Assembly (NCBI GenBank): GCA_002427735.1
Contig: DIYP01000003.1
Span: 62,001 to 126,000 of the forward strand
Source: Flavobacteriales bacterium UBA6051
GTDB lineage: Bacteria; Bacteroidota; Bacteroidia; Flavobacteriales_D; Crocinitomicaceae
Length of the DNA: 64,000 bases
Reading direction: 5' to 3'
Shown: positions 44,590 to 53,906 of the stretch, piece after piece
Layout: every line of letters begins with the position of its first letter
How positions within the stretch are numbered: position 1 is the first letter of the stretch
The notes under the pieces: model-generated
Databases searched by the model: none
Seen by the model: only the letters and a program-made list of their open reading frames with translations
What the model was told of the DNA's origin: nothing
Position numbers and translations under genes: made by a program

Positions 44590-45124
44590 AACATCGATTG
44601 AGGGGTTGTTAATATTTGAGCCAAGAACATTTGGTGATAAACGAGGGTCTTTTTTCGAAAGTTTTAATCAAAGGAAGTTTAACGAAGCAGTTGGAAAGGA
44701 ATTTGCTTTCGTACAGGATAATCAATCTTTATCTATGAAAGGTGTGTTGAGAGGACTCCACTTTCAAAATCCACCTCATGCGCAAGGAAAATTGGTACGA
44801 GTAATTCAAGGTTCAGCACTTGACGTAGCTGTAGACATTCGAAGTAACTCACCAACTTATGGCCGACATGAAAAAGTAGTGCTATCTCGTGAGAATAATA
44901 GACAGTTTTGGATTCCACCTGGTTTTGCTCACGGCTTTGTAGCATTGGAGGATCAAACTGTTTTTGCATACAAATGCACTGATTATTATGCACCTGAAAC
45001 TGAAGGGACGATTAAATGGAATGACCCTGATTTGAATATTGATTGGACAATTACTCCGTCAATGATCTCTGAAAAGGATGAATTAGGAATAGATTTCCGT
45101 AACTTTGCATCCCGATTTGAATAG
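44576..45124 (+). CDS. rfbC: dTDP-4-dehydrorhamnose 3,5-epimerase
   Basis: 182 residues from the ATG at 44576; the longer frame upstream only repeats the Wzc coding sequence in another frame. Epimerises C3 and C5 of dTDP-4-keto-6-deoxyglucose toward L-rhamnose or a related 6-deoxysugar. Active-site region GVLRGLHFQNPPHAQGKLVR and WIPPGFAHGFVALED are present, as is DVRSNSPTYG-like sequence. It begins within the end of the kinase gene (14-base overlap) in a different frame. The usual partners rfbA, rfbB and rfbD are not in the window. Confidence 0.94.
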   Translation: MEVSKTSIEGLLIFEPRTFGDKRGSFFESFNQRKFNEAVGKEFAFVQDNQSLSMKGVLRGLHFQNPPHAQGKLVRVIQGSALDVAVDIRSNSPTYGRHEKVVLSRENNRQFWIPPGFAHGFVALEDQTVFAYKCTDYYAPETEGTIKWNDPDLNIDWTITPSMISEKDELGIDFRNFASRFE

Positions 45125-45127
45125 ACT

Positions 45128-46213
45128 GTGCTAATTAAGATATTACAACTTCTGGGGTTTGCTGTAGGTGGAGCATTACTGGCCGTTATGTGTAATGTCC
45201 TTCTCCTACACTTTTCTAAGACACTGGGCATTCGAAATAAGAATGATGTAGTCATAAGATGGAGTAATGAGTCCAAGCCATCACTCGGTGGAGTGAGCTT
45301 TTTCGTTGTATTTGTATTTGCTGCAATTGCCTATTCCATTGTCTTCAGCGAGGCGCCCAATATTTTTCAGAATAAGCAATATGTCGGATTGTTTACAGCT
45401 GGATCGCTTGCCTTTTTAATGGGCCTTGCCGATGACGCGTATAATACAAGACCGCTGATTAAGTTGTTCGTCCAAATACTCTGCGGAGTTCTCTTCGTAG
45501 CCACTGACTCATCAATTGATTTGTTTCATGTATTCTACCTCGACGCTGCTCTAACTGTTATATGGGTGGTCGTTGTTATGAACTCGTTAAATATGCTTGA
45601 TAATATGGATGGGATCACAGGCACGACGGTATTTTTCATTTTGGTGTCTTGCATTTTGGCCTCATGGATTGTATTTCCATTCAATATAAATATTTGGATT
45701 CTGATGATGGTGTCGGTAGCAGGAGCCGTTTTCGGTTTCCTCACAATGAATATCCATCCATCAAAGTTATTCATGGGAGATGCAGGGTCACAGTTCATTG
45801 GGCTATTCGTTGCGTTCTTTGGAATGAAATTCCTGTGGAATGTAGGATCTGCTGACCCTAGTGATCTTCACCCTTCATGGATTGGTGTTTTAGTAACTGC
45901 AATTGCTTTTACACCGGCGGCAGTTGATACACTTACTGTGTTTATTAATCGAATTAAACGAGGACAGTCACCAATGGTAGGTGGGAAAGATCATACGACC
46001 CATCACCTAGTATATGCTGGGCTGTCAGATCGAAAAGTATGGCTTGTTTTCGTATTGATCGGCGCACTTTCAACAATGTTAGCGATAGCCATGGTTCACC
46101 TGATGACGCTCAAGGCATATTTGCCGATAACTTTTTTTCTTGCGTACCTTATTTTTGTCTTCATCATTCTATACCGTAACACGATAAAGTATCCCGGCCC
46201 CAGCAATAAATAG
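45128..46213 (+). CDS. Undecaprenyl-phosphate sugar-1-phosphate transferase (WecA/MraY-like)
   Basis: 361 residues, about ten transmembrane helices. PNPT family motifs: GLADDAYNTRPLIKLFVQI, NSLNMLDNMDGITG with the catalytic aspartates, FMGDAGSQFIG, and the cytosolic GGKDHTTHHLVYAGLS loop. It transfers a HexNAc-1-phosphate to the lipid carrier to start a polymer, which suits its place in the exopolysaccharide operon. It starts with GTG 3 bases after rfbC. Confidence 0.9.
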   Translation: MLIKILQLLGFAVGGALLAVMCNVLLLHFSKTLGIRNKNDVVIRWSNESKPSLGGVSFFVVFVFAAIAYSIVFSEAPNIFQNKQYVGLFTAGSLAFLMGLADDAYNTRPLIKLFVQILCGVLFVATDSSIDLFHVFYLDAALTVIWVVVVMNSLNMLDNMDGITGTTVFFILVSCILASWIVFPFNINIWILMMVSVAGAVFGFLTMNIHPSKLFMGDAGSQFIGLFVAFFGMKFLWNVGSADPSDLHPSWIGVLVTAIAFTPAAVDTLTVFINRIKRGQSPMVGGKDHTTHHLVYAGLSDRKVWLVFVLIGALSTMLAIAMVHLMTLKAYLPITFFLAYLIFVFIILYRNTIKYPGPSNK

Positions 46214-46227
46214 TTGGACTTATTTCG

Positions 46228-46235
46228 TACTTTCG
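46228..46235 (+). promoter_or_regulatory. -7-like element before the lytic transglycosylase gene
   Basis: TACTTTCG has one mismatch to TAnnTTTG. It ends 4 bases before the ATG at 46240, which would give a leaderless mRNA. Confidence 0.35.
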
Positions 46236-46239
46236 CGGT

Positions 46240-47142
46240 ATGGCGGTTTCACGATTTTTACTGGCTCTATTATCCCTTTTTTTCGTGTTCTTTTTTGTTC
46301 GTTGTAATGAGTTAGAATCTTCTGAAGAAACAACAGTTCAGCCAACGGAAGAGATATCAGATAGCTTTGTGCTGCCACCTACTCCTGACACAGTTCTTTT
46401 TTGCGGTAAGCAGATCGTCATGAAAAACTTTGACATGAAGGAACGTCTGGATAAAGAGCTGATAGTAAATACCTTTTATCATAGTTCGACAATCCAAGCA
46501 CTTAAACGTGCTAACCGCTATTTCCCAATTTTAGAAGAGCTTCTCAAAGATCAGGGTATCCCCGAAGATTTTAAGTATCTCTGTTTGATTGAGAGTGGGT
46601 TGACACAAGCAGTAAGCCCAGCTGGCGCTAAGGGTTTCTGGCAGTTCATGCCAGCAACAGCAAAAGAATTCGATCTTAGAATTGATAAGGAGATGGACGA
46701 AAGGTTACATATTGAAAAGAGTACGTTGGCAGCTTGCTCTTACCTGAAAAAAGCGTTTCAGCGCTTCAATGATTGGACCTTGGTCGCGGCCTCATACAAT
46801 ATGGGTGTTGGCGGTGTTGGTAAGGCACTAAAAGATCAGGAAGTAGAAGAGTACTTTGATTTGCATCTCAATAATGAGACGAGTCGTTATGTATTTCGAA
46901 TTCTTGCACTCAAGGTTATTTTCGAAGATCTCGAAAATTATGGCTTTGACAGAGAAAATTTGGAACTCTATGAACCAATTGAAGTTCGAAAAATAGAGTT
47001 GACGGAAACCACAGATAGCCTAAAGCATTGGGCAAAGGAACAAGGGTCGAATTATCATATGCTGAAAGTATTGAACCCCTGGATAAAGGGAGATAAGTTG
47101 ACTGTTGGAGAAACCAGTATAATTGTTGATTTACCGAAATAG
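46240..47142 (+). CDS. Lytic transglycosylase lipoprotein (MltD-like)
   Basis: 300 residues. A hydrophobic leader of about 20 residues ends in FFVRCNE, a probable lipoprotein cysteine. The SLT domain carries the catalytic Glu in CLIESGLTQAVSPAGAKG, followed by FWQFMPATAKEF, and the fold-defining AASYNMGVGGV. The end resembles a degenerate LysM unit (KHWAKEQGSNYHMLKVLNPW). It cleaves murein glycan strands to anhydro-muropeptides. It shares one base (TAGTG) with the start of uvrA, so the two are co-transcribed. Confidence 0.9.
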   Translation: MAVSRFLLALLSLFFVFFFVRCNELESSEETTVQPTEEISDSFVLPPTPDTVLFCGKQIVMKNFDMKERLDKELIVNTFYHSSTIQALKRANRYFPILEELLKDQGIPEDFKYLCLIESGLTQAVSPAGAKGFWQFMPATAKEFDLRIDKEMDERLHIEKSTLAACSYLKKAFQRFNDWTLVAASYNMGVGGVGKALKDQEVEEYFDLHLNNETSRYVFRILALKVIFEDLENYGFDRENLELYEPIEVRKIELTETTDSLKHWAKEQGSNYHMLKVLNPWIKGDKLTVGETSIIVDLPK

Positions 47143-49943
47143 TGGCGAAAAAAGAATACATAGAAGTTTACGGTGCGAAGGAACACAATCTTAAAAATGT
47201 GGATCTCAAGATTCCTCGTAATGAGTTAGTGGTTTTTACTGGATTAAGTGGCAGTGGTAAGTCCTCATTGGCATTTGATACCATTTTTGCAGAAGGACAA
47301 CGACGATACATAGAGACTTTCTCAGCTTATGCACGACAATTCTTGGGTGGACTAGAACGACCAGATGTCGATAAAATTGATGGTTTAAGTCCGGTCATTT
47401 CAATTGAGCAAAAAACAGTTTCTCGATCACCACGATCAACGGTGGGTACTATCACTGAGATTTACGACTTTATGCGTTTGCTATTTGCCAGAGTAGGGAC
47501 AGCCTATTCTTACAATACTGGTGAAGCAATGGTCAAGTATTCTGATGATCAAATTGTTGATCTTATTCTTGAGCAGTTTGAAGGTAAAAAAGTGATTGTC
47601 CTTGCTCCAAAGGTAAAAGGAAGAAAGGGGCATTATCGAGAGCTGTTCGAACAGATTCTTAAGATGGGATTTACCAAGGTTCGCGTAGACGGCGAATTGC
47701 AGGATATTGAGAAAGGTATGCGCCTGGATCGTTATAAGATTCATGATATTGATATCGTTATTGATCGTCTGGAGGTGGGATCAAAAGATCGTCAACGTGT
47801 CTATGATGATGTGGTAACTGCCATGAAACACGGTGGAAAAACACTGATGATCATGGATTTTGATAGCGGTGAAGTACGTCATTTCAGTCGCTCTTTGATG
47901 TGTCCGTCAACGGGGATTAGTTATCCAGAACCCGAGCCGAATCTATTTTCATTTAATTCTCCTTACGGTGCGTGTAAGTCTTGCAGTGGACTGGGGGAAG
48001 TGACAGAAGTTGATGAAGACAAAATTATCCCGGATAAATCATTGTCGATAAAGCAGGGTGGGCTGGCCCCATTGGGCAAGTACAAGCGAACGTGGGTTTT
48101 TGAGCGCTTAGATGCCTATTTGACGCAGGAAGGGTTGTCGCTTACTACGCCTATTTCTGAGATCAGTGAGGAGGTTATGAATGTCATACTTTACGGGAAT
48201 GAAGGCATAGAAAGGTCAAGAAAAGATGCATCGATCCAATTTGAAGGCGTCATTAATTTTGTTTCACGCTTTACAGATGATAAATCTGCATCCATCCAAC
48301 GCTGGGCTCAAAGCTTTACAAATAAAAAAGTATGCGGTGTTTGCAATGGAACGCGCATTAAAAAGGAAGCTCACTATTTCAAAATTGGCGATAAGAACAT
48401 TGGTGAGTTAGCGCAGATGGATATTGCTGACTTGGCTGAGTGGTTCAAAAATGTCAATGATTATTTGTCGGATCAGGATAAAATGATCGCCGCTGAAATT
48501 CTGAAAGAAATAAATGCTAGACTCGGATTCATTGTCGAAGTTGGACTCACCTATTTAACCTTACACCGTTCCGCCAAAACGCTTTCAGGTGGAGAAGCGC
48601 AGCGCATTCGTCTTGCCACGCAAATCGGTAGCGAGTTAATGAATGTTTTGTACATTCTCGATGAACCTTCCATTGGCCTGCACCAACGCGATAATACGCG
48701 GCTTATTCGTTCATTGGAAAGATTGCGTGATACCGGAAATTCTGTGATAGTTGTGGAGCACGATAAGGAAATGATTGAAGCAGCAGATTTTGTCGTCGAT
48801 ATCGGTCCAGGAGCAGGAGTACATGGTGGCGAAATCGTTAACGCAGGTCCAATCAATCAGTTGACCAATAAGAACTCGCTTACCAATCAATACCTGACAG
48901 GCGAAAAGGAGATTGAAGTCCCGAAAAAGCGCAGAAAGGGAAATGGAAAGAAATTGGTGTTAAAAGGAGCAACGGGGCGAAACCTGCAAAAAGTAAACCT
49001 GACCATTCCTCTCGGAACATTTACATGTGTAACCGGAGTTTCAGGAAGCGGTAAATCTTCGTTGATCAATCAGACATTGTATCCGATTCTGCTGAAAGAA
49101 ATATACAACGGCGTTAGAACACCACTACCGTATAAGTCGATTACAGGTATTGAGCACCTTGATAAGGTTATAGAAATTGATCAAAGTCCAATTGGAAGAA
49201 CCCCTCGATCCAATCCTGCTACATATACCAAATTGTTTGATGAAATTCGTTCCCTCTTCGCTGGATTACCTGAGGCACAAATACGTGGCTACAAGCCGGG
49301 AAGATTCTCGTTTAATGTTGCTGGCGGTCGTTGTGAGACATGTAAGGGTGGAGGAATGAAAGTAGTGGAAATGAACTTTCTGCCTGATGTTTTGGTGGAA
49401 TGTGAAACATGCAATGGAAAGCGTTATAATCGTGAAACACTAGAGGTTCGTTACAAAGGAAAGTCTATTGGAGACGTACTTGAAATGACGATCAGTGCTG
49501 CCGCAGAGTTCTTTGCGAAAATTCCTAAAATTCATAGGATTCTTTCAACACTCGTATCTGTAGGACTTGGGTATGTGAAACTGGGGCAGCCTTCCACAAC
49601 GCTCTCGGGAGGAGAAGCACAACGAATAAAGTTGTCATCTGAACTTTCTAAACGCAGTACCGGCAATACTATGTATATCTTGGATGAACCTTCAACAGGA
49701 TTACATTTTGAGGATATCAAAATGTTGATTTCCGTACTGGACAGATTAGTTGAGGAAGGAAATACGGTTTTAGTAATCGAGCATAACCTGGATATCGTGA
49801 AGGTGGCGGACCACATTGTAGATATTGGACCAGAAGGTGGTAAAGGAGGAGGAAAGATTGTCTGCGAGGGAACCCCTGAGAACATCGTCAAAAAGTCAAA
49901 AGATGTTTCCCATACAGCACGTTATCTTGCTGATGAGATCTAA
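47142..49943 (+). CDS. uvrA: Excinuclease ABC subunit A
   Basis: 933 residues. Damage-recognition ATPase of nucleotide excision repair. Two ABC modules with Walker A FTGLSGSGKSSLAFD and GVSGSGKSSLINQ, signatures LSGGEAQRIRLA and LSGGEAQRIKLS, and zinc sites CKSCSGLGE, CGVCNGTR and CETCKGGGM...CETCNGKRY. Starts with GTG sharing the last base of the transglycosylase stop. UvrB and UvrC are not in the window. Ends directly against the GNAT stop. Confidence 0.98.
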   Translation: MAKKEYIEVYGAKEHNLKNVDLKIPRNELVVFTGLSGSGKSSLAFDTIFAEGQRRYIETFSAYARQFLGGLERPDVDKIDGLSPVISIEQKTVSRSPRSTVGTITEIYDFMRLLFARVGTAYSYNTGEAMVKYSDDQIVDLILEQFEGKKVIVLAPKVKGRKGHYRELFEQILKMGFTKVRVDGELQDIEKGMRLDRYKIHDIDIVIDRLEVGSKDRQRVYDDVVTAMKHGGKTLMIMDFDSGEVRHFSRSLMCPSTGISYPEPEPNLFSFNSPYGACKSCSGLGEVTEVDEDKIIPDKSLSIKQGGLAPLGKYKRTWVFERLDAYLTQEGLSLTTPISEISEEVMNVILYGNEGIERSRKDASIQFEGVINFVSRFTDDKSASIQRWAQSFTNKKVCGVCNGTRIKKEAHYFKIGDKNIGELAQMDIADLAEWFKNVNDYLSDQDKMIAAEILKEINARLGFIVEVGLTYLTLHRSAKTLSGGEAQRIRLATQIGSELMNVLYILDEPSIGLHQRDNTRLIRSLERLRDTGNSVIVVEHDKEMIEAADFVVDIGPGAGVHGGEIVNAGPINQLTNKNSLTNQYLTGEKEIEVPKKRRKGNGKKLVLKGATGRNLQKVNLTIPLGTFTCVTGVSGSGKSSLINQTLYPILLKEIYNGVRTPLPYKSITGIEHLDKVIEIDQSPIGRTPRSNPATYTKLFDEIRSLFAGLPEAQIRGYKPGRFSFNVAGGRCETCKGGGMKVVEMNFLPDVLVECETCNGKRYNRETLEVRYKGKSIGDVLEMTISAAAEFFAKIPKIHRILSTLVSVGLGYVKLGQPSTTLSGGEAQRIKLSSELSKRSTGNTMYILDEPSTGLHFEDIKMLISVLDRLVEEGNTVLVIEHNLDIVKVADHIVDIGPEGGKGGGKIVCEGTPENIVKKSKDVSHTARYLADEI

Positions 49944-50507
49944 TTACTCGCTTTTTTTGAATTTACTGGCTGTTAAGGCATAGATACAGTTACTCGGAAC
50001 TTTATCATCTGTTCTGTCCTCTTGACGTATAAAGCCATGTTTTTCGAGCATTCTTCTGGAAGGAGAGTTTTCTTTATGAGTGAACGCCTCAATGATTTGA
50101 ACATGTACTTCGTCGTAAGCATAGTTGATGACAGCCTCCATTGCTTCTGACATGATGCCCTTACCATGAAATTTTGGAAATAATTCATAACCTATTTCAG
50201 CGCTCCTGTCTATATCTTGAAAATTCCAAAGACAGATGGTTCCGAGCAGTTCATTTGAGTCAGCGCTACAGATGATCCAATAAACGATTTCGCCTGATTG
50301 CGTATTCCGAATTAACTTGTCTACTTGAACAACCGCTTCATATTCATCATTAAGGGGTTTTCGTTCAATGTATTGTAAGACCTGCGAGTTATTCCGAAGT
50401 TTATACAGCGTAGATGCATCGTTGAGTGTTGGCATCCTCAACCTTAAGCGTTGCGTGTTGAGCACAGGGAAATCCTGATTGCTGAGCTGATCAACGAAAT
50501 TATCCAC
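49944..50507 (-). CDS. GNAT N-acetyltransferase
   Basis: 187 residues of the RimJ/RimL-like group. RLRLRMPTLNDASTLYKLRNN at the front, the acetyl-CoA loop region ELFPKFHGKGIMSEAMEAVI and NSPSRRMLEKHGFIRQ at the back. Target unknown: ribosomal proteins, tRNA or a small molecule are all possible. It follows fabF by 2 bases and ends exactly at the uvrA stop. Confidence 0.88.
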   Translation of the reverse strand: MDNFVDQLSNQDFPVLNTQRLRLRMPTLNDASTLYKLRNNSQVLQYIERKPLNDEYEAVVQVDKLIRNTQSGEIVYWIICSADSNELLGTICLWNFQDIDRSAEIGYELFPKFHGKGIMSEAMEAVINYAYDEVHVQIIEAFTHKENSPSRRMLEKHGFIRQEDRTDDKVPSNCIYALTASKFKKSE

Positions 50508-50509
50508 AA

Positions 50510-51754
50510 CTAGTCTTCAAAACGCTTGAAAACAACAGAGGCTATATGCCCGCCAAACCCGAAAGTATTACTCATCGCATAAGTCATTTCTTTTGGTTCA
50601 GCTTTTCCCAAAGGGAAGTGATAGTTGTCTTTGAATTCAGGCTCTATTTCTGTCGTATTGATAGTTGGAGGTAACACTCCTTCCTTCAATCCCATAATTG
50701 TAGCAATTCCTTCTATCGCGCCTGCTGCACCCAATAGGTGTCCGGTCATTGATTTAGTCGCAGAAATAGAAAGCTCTGGTCGTTTACCAAAGACTCTGTT
50801 AACAGCAATCATTTCACTTTTATCTCCTTGAGGAGTAGATGTTGCATGCATGTTGATGTAGTCAATATCCTCAGCCGAAATACCCGCTTCACGCATGGCT
50901 TCTAGCATTCCGAGTACAGCTCCTTCTCCTTCAGGATGCGTCCCTGTTAAGTGGTAAGCATCGGCTGCCTGTCCACCTCCAACGATTTCTCCATATATGG
51001 TCGCTCCGCGTTTTTTTGCATGCTCATACTCTTCAAGTACAATTGCTCCGGCACCTTCTCCCATTACAAAACCGTCACGATTAACATCGAATGGGCGAGA
51101 AGCCGTTTTTGGATCATCATTTCGAGTCGATAGCGCACGTGCTGAGGCAAAGCCTCCCATAGCAGATTCGTTGACGGCCGCTTCGGAACCTCCGGTAATA
51201 ATCATATCAGCTTTATCCCATTTAATATGATTGAAAGCTTCTATCATAGCCGTGTTTGAAGTTGCACAAGCTGAAACCGGGCAAAAATTTACTCCCCGTA
51301 AACCATATTTGATCGATATAATACCCGATGCTATATCTACAAGGATTCTTGGGATAAAGAAAGGTGTAAAACGAGGTGTTCCATCTCCTTCATTGAACTC
51401 AGTGAGTTGATTTTGAAAAGTCTGAATCCCACCATTTCCAGAACCCCAAATAACTCCGATACGATTTTTGTTCAGGGCATCTAAATTAATGTTGCCATTC
51501 TTCAAAGCCTCTTCTACAGCATATAAGGCATACAATGAAAATGGATCATATTGACGAATTTCCTTAACGTGAAAGTGATCCTTTGGATCGAAACCTTTCA
51601 GTTCACAAGCGAATTTCGCGCGGAATTTTTCTGCGTCAAAGGCGGTAATAGGCGCTGCACCACTCACTCCGTTCTTAATTCCTGTCCAAAAATCTTCCAG
51701 ATTATTACCAATAGGTGTCAACGCACCAAGTCCTGTTACAACAACTCGTCTCAT
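50510..51754 (-). CDS. fabF: Beta-ketoacyl-ACP synthase II
   Basis: 414 residues. Condenses malonyl-ACP with acyl-ACP in fatty-acid elongation. Cys-His-His catalytic triad visible: PVSACATSNTAMIEAF (Cys about 162), MHATSTPQGDKSE (His about 300), KSMTGHLLGAAGAIEG (His about 337), and GFGGHIASVVF at the end. Co-transcribed with the GNAT gene. No acpP is next to it. An exact -7 box lies at 51803-51810. Confidence 0.96.
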   Translation of the reverse strand: MRRVVVTGLGALTPIGNNLEDFWTGIKNGVSGAAPITAFDAEKFRAKFACELKGFDPKDHFHVKEIRQYDPFSLYALYAVEEALKNGNINLDALNKNRIGVIWGSGNGGIQTFQNQLTEFNEGDGTPRFTPFFIPRILVDIASGIISIKYGLRGVNFCPVSACATSNTAMIEAFNHIKWDKADMIITGGSEAAVNESAMGGFASARALSTRNDDPKTASRPFDVNRDGFVMGEGAGAIVLEEYEHAKKRGATIYGEIVGGGQAADAYHLTGTHPEGEGAVLGMLEAMREAGISAEDIDYINMHATSTPQGDKSEMIAVNRVFGKRPELSISATKSMTGHLLGAAGAIEGIATIMGLKEGVLPPTINTTEIEPEFKDNYHFPLGKAEPKEMTYAMSNTFGFGGHIASVVFKRFED

Positions 51755-51802
51755 AGTATGAATGTTCGATTAATTGTCTTCCACGTTTAATCGTTGAGAG
51801 GA

Positions 51803-51810
51803 CAAATTTA
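51803..51810 (-). promoter_or_regulatory. -7 promoter element of fabF
   Basis: Minus-strand TAAATTTG, exact TAnnTTTG, about 48 bases before the ATG at 51754. Confidence 0.5.
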
Positions 51811-51868
51811 GATTTTTAATACGTGCCAGCGAACTTCTTGCTAATGATTATTAACAGAAACGTTATTA

Positions 51869-52174
51869 CTAAAGGAATCCGAGTTCCAACTGCGCTTCTT
51901 CGCTCATCATGTCTTTGTCCCACGGTGGATCAAACACAATATTCACCTTTGCAGATTTAAACGCTGAATAATCAGAAACCTTATCTTCGACTTCTTTAGG
52001 GAGTGATTCAGCAACCGGGCAGTTCGGTGAAGTCAAAGTCATTTCAATTTCTACATTGTTTTCCTGATCTATCTTAACCTCATAAATCAATCCCAGTTCA
52101 TATATGTCCACAGGAATTTCAGGGTCGTAAATCGTTTTTAAAATCTCAACAACTTTATTCTCTAGTTCATTCAT
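51869..52174 (-). CDS. sufT: SUF-associated DUF59 (MIP18/SufT-like) protein
   Basis: 101 residues. DUF59 core: LKTIYDPEIPVDIYELGLIY at the N-terminus and MTLTSPNCPVAESLPKEVED with a conserved Cys. Helps Fe-S cluster maturation or transfer. Last gene of sufS-sufE-sufT, 7 bases after sufE. Confidence 0.9.
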   Translation of the reverse strand: MNELENKVVEILKTIYDPEIPVDIYELGLIYEVKIDQENNVEIEMTLTSPNCPVAESLPKEVEDKVSDYSAFKSAKVNIVFDPPWDKDMMSEEAQLELGFL

Positions 52175-52181
52175 AATATCC

Positions 52182-52598
52182 TTATTCAGCAGCAGCTTTC
52201 AGCGCGCTCAATTTCATTTTCTTAACCATGCTCAAAAGACCGTTTGCTCTCGTCGGTGATAAATGTTCTTGCAGACCTATATCCCCAATGAAATGCAAAT
52301 CTGATGTTGCAACGGACTTTGGTGTTTCGCCATCCAATACTCTAATCAGTAGGCCAATGATCCCTTTTGTAATGATCGCATCCGAATCAGCTGTAAATCG
52401 CATTTTGCCATCCTGAACATCTGTGGCTAACCAAACACGTGATTGACAACCTTCAATCAGACGGTCGTCCGTTTTTTTCGCTTCATCAATCATTGGGAGG
52501 TCTTTTCCCAATTCAATGATATATTCATACTTGTCCATCCAATCGTCGTAAATGGCGAATTCATCGATTATATCTTGTTGCTTTTCTTCGAGTGTCAT
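52182..52598 (-). CDS. sufE: Cysteine desulfuration protein SufE
   Basis: 138 residues. Accepts persulfide from SufS. The active-site Cys lies in DRLIEGCQSRVWL at about residue 50, with YEYIIELGKDLP at the front as in the family. Lies 8 bases after sufS and 7 bases before sufT. Confidence 0.93.
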   Translation of the reverse strand: MTLEEKQQDIIDEFAIYDDWMDKYEYIIELGKDLPMIDEAKKTDDRLIEGCQSRVWLATDVQDGKMRFTADSDAIITKGIIGLLIRVLDGETPKSVATSDLHFIGDIGLQEHLSPTRANGLLSMVKKMKLSALKAAAE

Positions 52599-52606
52599 AG
52601 TCTTGA

Positions 52607-53842
52607 TTATCTCAGCATTTCTGCGCTTCTCTTAACAGCTCTCACCAATGCATCTACTTCTTCTTTTGTATTGTAGAATGCAAACGATGCGCGCACTGTT
52701 CCTGGAATTCCATAAAAATCCATGATTGGTTGGGTACAGTGATGCCCTGTTCTTACTGCAATTCCTTGTTTATCGAGTAGCGTTCCTATATCAAAAGGGT
52801 GCAAACCATCTATCACAAATGAGACCACACTGGTTTTCTTAGCAGCCGTTCCTATGATTCTTAAACCTTCAATTTGAAGTAACTCACTTTCCGCATAAGA
52901 TGCCAGTTCTTTTTCATAGTGTTGAATACCTTCCAGATCCATAGTTTCTAGGAAGCGAAATGCTTCTCCCAGACATATTCCCCCAGCAATGTGTGGTGTT
53001 CCAGCTTCAAATTTATGTGGAAGCCCATTGTAGGTGGTCTTTTCAAATGTGACTTTCTCAATCATATCACCACCTCCTTGATAAGGCGGCATTCTATCAA
53101 GTAATTCTTTTTTCCCATAGAGGACACCAACACCTGTTGGGCCAAATACCTTATGTCCTGAGAACGTGTAAAAATCACAGTCCAACGCTTGCATATCAAC
53201 CGGCATATGTTGTATGCTTTGAGCACCGTCCAATAATACAACCGCTCCTGAATCATGTGCAAGTCGAATAATTTCTTTCACAGGATTGATGGTTCCCAAA
53301 GTGTTCGAAATGTGAGTGACTGCGACTAACTTTGTTTTGGACGATAGAAGTTTTCGGTATTCATCCATTATTAGTTCACCTGACTCATTCATGGGGATAA
53401 CGTTCAGAATACATCCCTTTCTTTCGCAGAGCATTTGCCATGGCACGATGTTCGAATGATGTTCCATAGCAGAAATGATGATCTCATCTCCCTCACTCAA
53501 CAATTCTCCATATGAGTAGGCAACAAGATTAATACCACCAGTGGTTCCTGTAGTGAACAAAACTTCTTCTTCCAGAGGTGCATTAATGTAACGCTGAATG
53601 ACTCGTCTCGCTTCCTCGTACTTATCTGTGGCTTGTTGACTTAAAAAATGGACTCCACGATGAATGTTGGCATTTTCCACTTCATAATAGCGCTCTATTG
53701 CATCAATTACCGTTTTGGGTTTTTGAGCCGTTGCACCGTTGTCGAGGTATACTAACTGCTTTCCGTATACTTCCTGGGATAAGGTGGGGAATTGCTTTCT
53801 AATGCTTTCAACATCAAATTGATATGCTATATCTTCTGCCAT
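52607..53842 (-). CDS. sufS: Cysteine desulfurase SufS
   Basis: 411 residues, PLP enzyme that takes sulfur from L-cysteine to alanine. PLP-lysine in CDFYTFSGHKVFGPTG at about residue 230, the pre-helix LLDGAQSIQHMP, the persulfide Cys in AVRTGHHCTQPIMDF near residue 370, and EHHSNIVPWQ. Group II (SufS) by length and motif. First of sufS-sufE-sufT; sufB, sufC and sufD are not in the window. A promoter box sits 9 bases before the ATG. Confidence 0.97.
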   Translation of the reverse strand: MAEDIAYQFDVESIRKQFPTLSQEVYGKQLVYLDNGATAQKPKTVIDAIERYYEVENANIHRGVHFLSQQATDKYEEARRVIQRYINAPLEEEVLFTTGTTGGINLVAYSYGELLSEGDEIIISAMEHHSNIVPWQMLCERKGCILNVIPMNESGELIMDEYRKLLSSKTKLVAVTHISNTLGTINPVKEIIRLAHDSGAVVLLDGAQSIQHMPVDMQALDCDFYTFSGHKVFGPTGVGVLYGKKELLDRMPPYQGGGDMIEKVTFEKTTYNGLPHKFEAGTPHIAGGICLGEAFRFLETMDLEGIQHYEKELASYAESELLQIEGLRIIGTAAKKTSVVSFVIDGLHPFDIGTLLDKQGIAVRTGHHCTQPIMDFYGIPGTVRASFAFYNTKEEVDALVRAVKRSAEMLR

Positions 53843-53850
53843 ACTAACTA

Positions 53851-53858
53851 CAAAGATA
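53851..53858 (-). promoter_or_regulatory. -7 promoter element of the sufS-sufE-sufT operon
   Basis: Minus-strand TATCTTTG, exact TAnnTTTG, ending 8 bases before the ATG at 53842. Implies a nearly leaderless mRNA. Confidence 0.6.
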
Positions 53859-53906
53859 CTAAAACCCTTTATTTGGAATAATTCTAAAGAAGAAAATTAG
53901 AAGGAT

